A stretch of DNA of 34,566 bases from an uncultured Ectothiorhodospiraceae bacterium. Its GTDB lineage: Bacteria; Pseudomonadota; Gammaproteobacteria; UBA9214. Under the pieces are notes generated by a model. That model was not told where the DNA came from and did no database searches. It saw nothing but the letters and a program-made list of their open reading frames with translations. A program made the position numbers and the translations under genes. The stretch's first letter is position 1. Every line of letters starts with the position of its first letter. This document shows, piece by piece, positions 8,881 to 17,080 of the stretch. The stretch covers positions 1 through 34,566 of the forward strand of contig CAMYJZ010000010.1 of assembly GCA_947258845.1 (NCBI GenBank). The letters are read 5' to 3'.

Positions 8881-11307
8881 TCAGTGCATGACCAGGGCGG
8901 CGAGCGCGTACAACACCAGGGCCGCGATAATCACCGCGCTAAAGCCGAACTGGATTGCCAGCAGGGTGGCCAGCACCGCACTGAGTACCGAGGCGCAACC
9001 ATTGATGCCCCAGGCCCAGGGCACGAGGGCGGGTCGTTCCGCGGCGATCCGGGCCAACCCGAGCGGGAACGGCATTCCCATAAAAAACGCCAGGGGTGCA
9101 ATCAGGGCAATCGCCACCAGGATGCGGATGACCACAGGCAGATGCATCAGGGCGGCAAACACCGGGTCGAGCAGCAGCAGGTAGAGCAGGCCGAACAGGG
9201 CGATACCGGACACCGCCCCGACGGTTGCGAGGCGTACAAGCCGCGGGCGTGCGTTCCGGCGTGCCGTCCAGGCGCTGCCGACACCGGCGAACAACAGAAA
9301 CGCGGTCAGTACAATCGCAACCGCATAGAGGGGGTGGTGCAGGAACAGGATGAACTTCTGGATGAAGGCGATCTCGACGAACAGGAAGGCCAGTCCGATG
9401 GCGAAAAAGTAGAGCACCACCCGGGCGGGACGGACCATGGATGCCTGCCCGTCCCGGTCGCCGCGCAGAGTCAGCAGCGGCAGCAGTATCAAAACAAGGC
9501 TCAGCACCAGCGCCTGCAGCAGGGTGGCCATCAGCACCAGGTAACCCGCCTCCAGTAGCGGCAGCCCGCCCTGACCGCGCAGGGCAAGGATCTCCGGGAG
9601 TACGTCCCACTTGAAGAAATGGAAGAAATACGGGCGGTCGTCCGTGGCCGGCGCGATGTCGAACTTGTAGCGCTCTATGAATGCCGCCCCCCGGGCGCCG
9701 GTCAGTGCCGCGGCCGCCTGGTAAAACCAGGGCCGGGCGAAGACATTGACCCGGTTGGCCAGGTCTGCCGGCATGCCGGGAAACCAGGCCGTATCGAAGG
9801 CCCGGGTCCGGCAGAAGGCCTGCAGACGGGCAATCTCGTCCGCACTGAAGACGCCGTTCTTCACCAGCAGGGTACTGGTCTGCCAGCCGCGGATCAGCAC
9901 CAGCCGTTCTCCGGGTGCCGTAATGCCGGAGGCCTGCAGTGCCCGTACTGCGGTGGCCATGAGTTTCAGGGTGTCGCGCGGCGGCAGCTTGATCCAGCGG
10001 CTGATGGCCAGGTAGCCACCGGGCGCGACGCGTGCCAGGTAGTCCTGCAGTGCCTCGACCGTGTACAGGTAACTTTCATTGAGCGCGTGCAGGCCACTGC
10101 TGGAGGCGCCGAAGGCATCCAGCAGGGCGATCTGCACCAGGCCCCAGGTTTCCTGGCTGCGCCGGACAAAACCGCGCGCCTCGCCGGCGTGGATGCGGAC
10201 GGCGGGGTGATCGTAGAGCTGCCCGGCCCACTCGGCATGCTCTTCCCTGACCAGGGCGATCAGCTGTGGATTGAGTTCCACGGCATCGATGTGCGGCACC
10301 CCGTGGTTGAGTGCCTGCTGGACGTCCGCACCGGCGCCGGCTCCCAGCACCAGCACTCGCTGCGGTTCGGCCAGGTAATAGGGCAGGGCCGAGGTCAGGT
10401 CATCCAGGTAGGCCAGGGCCTGCCTCTGCGGATTGTGGTTGATGGCCGTCATGCCGTCGGCGTCGGTGAACACACCGAGTTGTGCGGGCAGGGGCGCGCT
10501 TGAATGCAGGCTGAGCCCGGGTGCATGACGCAACGGGACTTGCGGGCTTTCGACCACGCTGACCAGTCCCAGCGGACTGGAATGCTGCTCTATGATGCGG
10601 GTGCCGCCGATGCGCAGGGTCTGGTTCAGGGACTTGTAGGGTGATGGCTGCGGTGCCAGCCATTCAGCCGGCAGGGCGAGCAGCAGCAGGGCGGCAAGCA
10701 GGGGGCCGGCCTGCCAGCGGGCGTGCGATCCGTGGAGTTCGCGGGCGGCCACCAGGCTGGCCAGCAGGCCGAGTGCCCCGAGCAGTTTCAGCGCCGTACC
10801 GGGGAAGACAAGGAACAGCAGCAGAACGATACCGAGGCTGCCCAGCCCCGCGCCCAGCAGGTCAACGGCATAGACGTGCGCGATTGCCCGCCGGTAACGG
10901 GTGAGTGTCAGTGCCACCGCGTTGGCCGCGAACAGGAACGGCAGGGCAAGCAGCAGGTAGACCGCGAACAGGTACAGGGCCTGGTGCCAGTCCCAGAGAA
11001 TCTCCTCGACGTTTAGCGGCAGCTGTTGTGCCGCCAGGGTGCAGGCAACGGCGGACAGCCCGAACAGGGCCAGGTTGATGCGGTAGACCCCGCTGAATCG
11101 CGCCAGCAGCCAGGGCCGTGCCAGCGCGATGAAGGTACCGCTGGCGCCATAGCCCAGCAGTGCCAGGCTGATGATCATGTAGGCGAAGTGATGCCACTGG
11201 ATGATCGAGAACAGGCGCATCAGCAGGATCTCGTAGCCCAGTGCAGCGGCTGAAATCAGGCTGATGGAGATCAGCGGCGGACGCTCCAGTGTCCCGGGCG
11301 CTGTCAT
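8881..11307 (-). CDS. Multi-pass membrane protein fused to a spermidine-synthase-like methyltransferase-fold domain
   Basis: 808 aa; N-terminal TM helices, central VLVLGAGAGADVQQALNHGVPHIDAVELNPQLIAL...DHPAVRIHAGEARGFVRR (Rossmann/spermidine synthase core), C-terminal TM helices. Confidence 0.85.
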   Translation of the reverse strand: MTAPGTLERPPLISISLISAAALGYEILLMRLFSIIQWHHFAYMIISLALLGYGASGTFIALARPWLLARFSGVYRINLALFGLSAVACTLAAQQLPLNVEEILWDWHQALYLFAVYLLLALPFLFAANAVALTLTRYRRAIAHVYAVDLLGAGLGSLGIVLLLFLVFPGTALKLLGALGLLASLVAARELHGSHARWQAGPLLAALLLLALPAEWLAPQPSPYKSLNQTLRIGGTRIIEQHSSPLGLVSVVESPQVPLRHAPGLSLHSSAPLPAQLGVFTDADGMTAINHNPQRQALAYLDDLTSALPYYLAEPQRVLVLGAGAGADVQQALNHGVPHIDAVELNPQLIALVREEHAEWAGQLYDHPAVRIHAGEARGFVRRSQETWGLVQIALLDAFGASSSGLHALNESYLYTVEALQDYLARVAPGGYLAISRWIKLPPRDTLKLMATAVRALQASGITAPGERLVLIRGWQTSTLLVKNGVFSADEIARLQAFCRTRAFDTAWFPGMPADLANRVNVFARPWFYQAAAALTGARGAAFIERYKFDIAPATDDRPYFFHFFKWDVLPEILALRGQGGLPLLEAGYLVLMATLLQALVLSLVLILLPLLTLRGDRDGQASMVRPARVVLYFFAIGLAFLFVEIAFIQKFILFLHHPLYAVAIVLTAFLLFAGVGSAWTARRNARPRLVRLATVGAVSGIALFGLLYLLLLDPVFAALMHLPVVIRILVAIALIAPLAFFMGMPFPLGLARIAAERPALVPWAWGINGCASVLSAVLATLLAIQFGFSAVIIAALVLYALAALVMH

Positions 11308-11317
11308 CTCGGGGAGG

Positions 11318-12058
11318 CTAGTGCGTACCGGTCAAGGGGACGAAACGCACCGGCAGGATCTGGCGGGTGACCACTTCACCTTGCAGGTCTTTCTCGACCA
11401 GCACGAGTTGCTGGACCATGAAGCGGCTGCCGACCGGGACGATCATGCGCCCGCCATTCTTCAATTGTTCGATCAGGGGAGGCGGGATATGACTGGCCGC
11501 GGCGGTGACGACGATGGCATCGAAGGGAGCCTGTTCCTGCCAGCCATAGTAGCCGTCGCCAATACGCACGGTGATGTTTTCATAACCCAGCGCCTCCAGG
11601 CCGGCGCGCGCCTGCTGGCCCAGCGCCTCGATGATTTCGATGGTGTACACCCGGTCAACGAGTTCGGCGAGGATCGCAGCCTGGTAACCGGAACCGGTGC
11701 CGACCTCGAGAACCTTGTCGGCCGGTGTCATCTTCAGCAGGTCGGTCATGATGGCCACTATGTAGGGTTGCGAAATGGTCTGGCCGTGACCGATGGGCAG
11801 GGGCCGGTTCTCATAGGCGACATCCTGCAGCGACCCGGGTACCAGGGCGTGGCGCGGCACCGTGGCCAGGGCCTGCATGACGCGCGGGTCGAGTGCCTCC
11901 GTGTCCAGCTGCAGGCTGGTTCTGCGCACATCGGCCTCGATCTCCCGGATCATGTCCTGGCGTGCCTCCGCAAAGGGATCGTCGTCACCGGCCATGGCAC
12001 CCGCCAGGAGACAGGTCGTACAGACCATAAAGCTGATTATGCGGGCCGGTTTACGCAT
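11318..12058 (-). CDS. pcm: Protein-L-isoaspartate O-methyltransferase (signal-peptide-bearing)
   Basis: VPRHALVPGSLQDVAYENRPLPIGHGQTISQPYIVAIMTDLL...KVLEVGTGSGYQAAILAEL...APFDAIVVTAAASHIPPPLIEQLKNGGRMIVPVG. Confidence 0.93.
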   Translation of the reverse strand: MRKPARIISFMVCTTCLLAGAMAGDDDPFAEARQDMIREIEADVRRTSLQLDTEALDPRVMQALATVPRHALVPGSLQDVAYENRPLPIGHGQTISQPYIVAIMTDLLKMTPADKVLEVGTGSGYQAAILAELVDRVYTIEIIEALGQQARAGLEALGYENITVRIGDGYYGWQEQAPFDAIVVTAAASHIPPPLIEQLKNGGRMIVPVGSRFMVQQLVLVEKDLQGEVVTRQILPVRFVPLTGTH

Positions 12059-12221
12059 GACGTTGTGCTGCAAACTGTCGAATCGAATCTCCTGTGCTAA
12101 GCATAGTGCATCGGCTGGCCGGCTTCCCGCGAACGCTCTACAGCGGCCAGTTAGCGCCGCTACAGGGCGCTGGCTATAGTTAACAGTGTCCAGTCATCAT
12201 TTATCCCACAGCCCGGGTGTC

Positions 12222-14048
12222 ATGGAACATTCGCAGAGACCGGTCCTGATCTACGATGCTGAAAGCCCGCTGCGTGCCTGGCAGGCGCGCTACTGGCAGC
12301 GGTTGACCGGGAATGCCGTCGACTACCTGGCCTGCGGGGAACATGCGGTTCGATACCCGGAAATCCCCGCGGCGGAATGTCGCCGCACCATCCGGCTGAT
12401 TACGCCGCAGGGGCAGCACTTCACGGGTGCCGGCGCGGTGGCGCGGGTGTTGTCCCTGGGGGGGCGGCCCGTGGCCCGGCGTTGCCATCGTTACCTGCCG
12501 GGCTATGCCCGGGTCGCCGGGCATTTCCATGCCCTGGCCGCGCGCCATCCCGGTGCGACGTATGGACTTGCGCGGCTGCTGTGGGGGCGGGAGCGCCATC
12601 CACCCCGATACCAGCTGGTCAGCTGGCTGTTCCTGCGCCTGCTGGCGCTGATCTACCTGGCCGCGTTTGGTTCATTCGGTCTGCAGGCGGAGGGCCTGGT
12701 GGGCAGCCAGGGTATCCTGCCATTACAGCAGGACCTGCAGGCCATCAGCGCGGAGTACGGTGCGCGCGCTTACTGGTTATACCCGAGCCTGTTCTGGCTG
12801 AATGCCGGCGACACGGCCCTGCAGTTCGTCAGCCTGGCGGGGATCGGTGCCGCGCTGCTGCTGTTCGGGAACATCCTCACCCGGCTGATGTTGCCGCTGC
12901 TGTTCGTGCTCTATTTGTCGGTGGTCTATGCCGGCCAGGTGTTTTTCAACTTCCAGTGGGACTTCATGCTGCTGGAGGCCGGGTTCCTGGCCATGTTCCT
13001 GCCCTGGGGCTCGCCGCTGGTGATCTGGCTGTTTCACTGGCTGCTGTTCCGGGTGCGTTTCCTGTCCGGCATCGCCAAGCTGCAGAGCGGGGATCCGGCC
13101 TGGGCCAACTTCACCGCCCTGGACTACTACTTCGAAACCCAGCCGCTGCCGCATGCCGGGAGTTGGCTGGCGCACCAGCTGCCGGAGTTGATCCTGCGTG
13201 TCGGGGTGGGCTGGGTATTCTTCATGGAGTTGCTGGTGCCGTTCCTGGTGTTTCTGCCGCGGCGCCCGCGCCAGTTCGCGGCCTGGACCACCATCCTGAC
13301 CCAGGTTCTCATTATGCTGACCAGTAACCACAACTTCTTCAACCTGCTCAGCATCGCACTCTGCCTGTTGCTATTAGACGACCGCGCCCTGCAGCGCTTC
13401 CGTTTGCCGCTCGTGCGCCCGGGTTCTGGCTGGTTCGGCCGGGACAGGCCGAATAACGCAATCATAGGCCCGGGACGACTGGCGACGGCCAGTGCGGGAC
13501 TGCTGGCGGTGGCTATCGTGTCGTCCACGCTCACCATGATGTGGTCCACGCTGAGCAAGCAGCCATTGCCGGCCATAAATGAAGTCGTGGTCCGCGGCCT
13601 GGTGCAGTGGCATGTGATCAACAATTACCATGTGTTCCCGGTGATGACCACGGAACGTCCGGAACTCGTCATCGAGGGTTCCGGCGACGGGGAGACCTGG
13701 CAGGCCTACGGATTCCGCTACAAGCCGGGTGAGTTGACGCGCCGGCCGGTGTTCAATATCCCGCACCAGCCGCGCCTCGACTGGCAGATGTGGTTCGCGG
13801 CGCTGGCGCCCCCCTACACCCGGGTGTCCTACTGGATCCATGATTTTATCCAGCGCCTGCTGGAAGGTTCCCCGGACGTGCTGGCGTTACTGGAACACAA
13901 CCCGTTCCCCGGGCAGCCGCCGCGCTTCGTGCGCGCACGCCTGGAGCTCTACCGCTTCGCCAGTCCGGCGGAGAAAAAGTCGACCGGGCAGTGGTGGACC
14001 CGCGAGCCTGTGGGGCTCTATCTGCCGCCGCGGGAAAAGGGAGGGTAA
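12222..14048 (+). CDS. Lipase maturation factor family protein with N-terminal degenerate DCC (DUF393) domain
   Basis: N-terminus RPVLIYDAESPLRAWQARYW resembles DCC domains; LMF motifs LVSWLFLRLLALIYLAAFGSFGLQAEGLVGSQGILP, FFNFQWDFMLLEAGFLAMFLPW, RVRFLSGIAKLQSGDPAW, TSNHNFFNLLSIALCLLLLDD. A GTG start at 12186 is possible. Confidence 0.9.
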   Translation: MEHSQRPVLIYDAESPLRAWQARYWQRLTGNAVDYLACGEHAVRYPEIPAAECRRTIRLITPQGQHFTGAGAVARVLSLGGRPVARRCHRYLPGYARVAGHFHALAARHPGATYGLARLLWGRERHPPRYQLVSWLFLRLLALIYLAAFGSFGLQAEGLVGSQGILPLQQDLQAISAEYGARAYWLYPSLFWLNAGDTALQFVSLAGIGAALLLFGNILTRLMLPLLFVLYLSVVYAGQVFFNFQWDFMLLEAGFLAMFLPWGSPLVIWLFHWLLFRVRFLSGIAKLQSGDPAWANFTALDYYFETQPLPHAGSWLAHQLPELILRVGVGWVFFMELLVPFLVFLPRRPRQFAAWTTILTQVLIMLTSNHNFFNLLSIALCLLLLDDRALQRFRLPLVRPGSGWFGRDRPNNAIIGPGRLATASAGLLAVAIVSSTLTMMWSTLSKQPLPAINEVVVRGLVQWHVINNYHVFPVMTTERPELVIEGSGDGETWQAYGFRYKPGELTRRPVFNIPHQPRLDWQMWFAALAPPYTRVSYWIHDFIQRLLEGSPDVLALLEHNPFPGQPPRFVRARLELYRFASPAEKKSTGQWWTREPVGLYLPPREKGG

Positions 14049-14108
14049 CGCAGGGGAGGGATTGGCCGGCTGTCCGGTCGATCGATCCGGCATCAGCCGG
14101 TTGTCTGT

Positions 14109-16244
14109 TTACTCCATAATTCCGGCAAGTACGGCCTCGTCCTCGAAGTCGTGAGTAAAGTCCGTGCTGGGTTCCTGTACAAGATTGCCCTGTATGAAAT
14201 CGATGTTGTATTGCCAGAGTTTGACAAGGCAGTGGGCATCATCGACATGCTCGGCAATAGACAGTGTCCTGGTACTGCGTGCGAGGTCGACGATAGACCT
14301 TACTTTCTTCTGATTGTCCTTGTTGCTGGCCAGGTTGTTGATCAGCGAGCCGTCAATCTTCAGAAAATCCACGGACAGATGCTTGATCATTTCAGGCTTG
14401 TTGGCGTATCCGAAATGCTCGATGGCCACCTTGCAGTCAAGGGCCTGTACGGCCTTTACAAAGGTCTGTGTTTCCTGCGGTCTGCCTGCCGCAACCGATT
14501 CCGGTATTTCGAAAATAATGTGATCGCCCTTCAGGTCAAACTGCATGAGCTGCAGTTTGATCCACTCGGGGAGTTGCGGGTCAGTGATGGTCTCACCCGA
14601 CAGCTTGATGAAGAACGATATACTCCCCTTTTTCTTGTGCATGCCAGCCAGTGTCTTGAAGGCCATCTGGATCACCCGGCAGTCAATATCCCTGATCAGG
14701 GGCGACTTTTCGGCCATGGACAGGAATTGCCCGGGCAATATGCCATGACCATCCTCATCGAGGATGCGCAGCAGTACCTCGTAGTGTCCGTCTGATCGGC
14801 CATTCAGGCTGATGACCGGCTGGTAGACCAGGTAAAAGCGGTCCTCTTCTATTGTTCTCCTGACCATGTCATCCATTCTTTTTTCGACTTCATGATCAAT
14901 TTGCGCGTCAATGGTGGTGCTGTGGACATGGATCTGGTTGCCGCCGGATGTGCGGGCAAGTTCGCAGGCAAGGTCGGCTCGCGAATGCGCATTCTGGGCA
15001 TCCTTGACGTGTTCGTTGATGACGCATATGCCGATACTGCTGGTCGTGCTGACGATATGATCACCCGCGGTCATGGTGTGCTTTTCTATCCTGGCACGGA
15101 GGGTCTCGGCGAGCTGATAGGCACCTTCCTTGTAACCGTAATTATTCAGGATGGTGAACGTGTAGTCTCCAAACCGGGCAATCATGTTTTCGTGTCCGTA
15201 GACCTCCCTCGTCAGGCCGGCAATCTCCCTGATCAGGGTGTCGCTGGCGGCAACGCCGATCTTCTCGCGAATGGACTTGAAGTTATCGAGCAGGATAAAC
15301 GTCACCGCCTGGAAAAGCCCGGATTTGACGCTGGTGGTGATGTTCTTCTCAAGCACATCCATGAAATACTGGCGAGAGTAAAGTCCGGTCATTATGTCAT
15401 GGTGCTTGAGCGTGTCCGGCAATACATCGTCTGATACCTGTTCACCGCAGCTGCGAACCTTGATCTGTGTGCAGGGTTTGCTGTCAAATTCGATCGCGGA
15501 AAATTCAGCACCGGCTTCGGTAGGCTCTGCTTCATCCTGTACCACTCTGACCTTGAGCTTTGTAATGCCACGCCTGTGGTGCGGATTGTGTCCTAACTCC
15601 TCGAGAACCTGATCGGGGCCCAGGTCAATCCAGTTCGACAGCGGTTCGCCAATGATCTCGTCGTCGTCATCGAGGCCAAGCAAATTGCAGTATGAGCGAT
15701 TGGCGTAGATATGGTTGCCCTCGTGGATATACGCAATGGCACTGCGGCAGTCCTCCGTCAGGTCAATGCAGCGAACTTCCTTTTCGCTCAGGCTGTTTTC
15801 CAGTTCATTGATTCTGTGCTGCAGCCTGATTACCTCGAAGTCATTTTCCAGGCGGCTGACCCTGCGATGCAGCATGACGGCCCTGAGCTCCTTGTTAACC
15901 GTTCGCAGCAGTTGCTTCGACTGCCCGTTCTGGATGACGGCGGCCGCGCCGCAATTTTCAGCGGCGGTCGCGCTGCGCTTCGTCATTTTGTCGACGATCA
16001 CGATAAGCGGTATTTCAGCGGCATCCTGCGTGAGCAGGGCAATTACGGATTCCAGGTCGGGCATCCTGTCGCCCTTGCCGTAGAGAACGATATCCGTTGT
16101 CGTGGTCGCCAGCTGTTCTTCCAGCTGCTCGAGGGTTTCGGGCTGGAAAGAGTGCACCGTATAACCTGCCTCCTGTAGTACGGCGGCCTGTTGCTTGTAC
16201 CTGTCTCTTACACCTTCAACGATTAGAATGTGATGCGATACCAT
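14109..16244 (-). CDS. FimX-like protein: divergent receiver, PAS, degenerate GGDEF and degenerate EAL domains
   Basis: MVSHHILIVEGVRDRYKQQ (REC-like N-term); PAS-like CRSAIAYIHEGNHIYANRSYCNLLGLDDDDEIIGEPLSNWI; GGDEF site FGDYTFTIL; EAL site YQPVISLNGRSDGHYEVLLRILDEDG. Start at Met 16244 has a gagga RBS-like sequence. Confidence 0.85.
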   Translation of the reverse strand: MVSHHILIVEGVRDRYKQQAAVLQEAGYTVHSFQPETLEQLEEQLATTTTDIVLYGKGDRMPDLESVIALLTQDAAEIPLIVIVDKMTKRSATAAENCGAAAVIQNGQSKQLLRTVNKELRAVMLHRRVSRLENDFEVIRLQHRINELENSLSEKEVRCIDLTEDCRSAIAYIHEGNHIYANRSYCNLLGLDDDDEIIGEPLSNWIDLGPDQVLEELGHNPHHRRGITKLKVRVVQDEAEPTEAGAEFSAIEFDSKPCTQIKVRSCGEQVSDDVLPDTLKHHDIMTGLYSRQYFMDVLEKNITTSVKSGLFQAVTFILLDNFKSIREKIGVAASDTLIREIAGLTREVYGHENMIARFGDYTFTILNNYGYKEGAYQLAETLRARIEKHTMTAGDHIVSTTSSIGICVINEHVKDAQNAHSRADLACELARTSGGNQIHVHSTTIDAQIDHEVEKRMDDMVRRTIEEDRFYLVYQPVISLNGRSDGHYEVLLRILDEDGHGILPGQFLSMAEKSPLIRDIDCRVIQMAFKTLAGMHKKKGSISFFIKLSGETITDPQLPEWIKLQLMQFDLKGDHIIFEIPESVAAGRPQETQTFVKAVQALDCKVAIEHFGYANKPEMIKHLSVDFLKIDGSLINNLASNKDNQKKVRSIVDLARSTRTLSIAEHVDDAHCLVKLWQYNIDFIQGNLVQEPSTDFTHDFEDEAVLAGIME

Positions 16245-16529
16245 TCCTCGCTTGCCCCTTGACACTTCCGGCCCGCCCGACTCTGGCGTCGGACAGGTCT
16301 TGCACAACTACCTCTGATTACCCCTTTTTCGGCAAATTCGGGGGAGTCTTGATATATATATGGCCTTTTCGGGCAATCAGAATCGGGAAAAACCGGGCCT
16401 GGCCCCTTGATGATCTGGCTTCAACCGGCGCCCGCCCAGGGGTTTAGCGGCTCTGGCTGGCCTGCCGGAGCCCGGGCTGCATTGTTGCTTTGCCCTGGAG
16501 GGCTAGGAAAGCAGGGGGGGTTGGGAGAG

Positions 16530-16547
16530 AATGTATTCGGATACATT
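16530..16547. promoter_or_regulatory. Palindrome (candidate operator or 5'-UTR hairpin) upstream of bcp
   Basis: aatgtat-tcgg-atacatt, perfect 7-bp arms, 9 bp upstream of the ATG at 16557. Confidence 0.4.
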
Positions 16548-16556
16548 TGAGGGGGG

Positions 16557-17033
16557 ATGACCATGCTCAATGCAGGTGAACAGGCGCCAGCCATCGAGCT
16601 GCCCGATACCGATATGAAACCGCGCAGCCTGTCAGAATTCGCCGGCAGGTACGTGGTGCTGTATTTCTACCCCAAGGATGACACGCCTGGTTGCACCATA
16701 CAGGCCAGCGAGTTTACCGATCTCATCGACGAATTCGAGGGCGCGGATATCCAGATAGTCGGTATCAGTACCGACGACTGCTTCAGTCACCAGGCCTTTC
16801 GCGAGAAATACGGTCTCAGGGTGCTGCTGCTGGCGGATGTCGAACAAGAGGTCTGCAATCGCTACGGCGTGATCCAGGAGAAAGAGAAGCAGGGCATCAG
16901 GAAACTCGGGGTCGTCCGCTCGAGTTTTGTCATCGACCCGGCTGGGAAACTGGCCTATGTGGAATATGGCGTTACACCCAGGGACCATGCCAGAAAAATG
17001 CTGGAATTCGTCAAGGAGCATAGGCACGGATAG
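16557..17033 (+). CDS. bcp: Peroxiredoxin, BCP/PrxQ family
   Basis: VVLYFYPKDDTPGCTIQASEFTD, VGISTDDCFSHQAFREKYGL, VVRSSFVIDPAGKLAYVEYGV. Confidence 0.95.
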   Translation: MTMLNAGEQAPAIELPDTDMKPRSLSEFAGRYVVLYFYPKDDTPGCTIQASEFTDLIDEFEGADIQIVGISTDDCFSHQAFREKYGLRVLLLADVEQEVCNRYGVIQEKEKQGIRKLGVVRSSFVIDPAGKLAYVEYGVTPRDHARKMLEFVKEHRHG

Positions 17034-17080
17034 AGGAGGCAGGTTCATTAATTCGCAATAATGAATCTGCTCCTGTTCTG

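Noticed and set aside
9619-10503. 294-aa plus-strand ORF
   Set aside because: Antisense to the spermidine-synthase-like gene; Gly/Gln/Arg-rich shadow typical of high-GC DNA.
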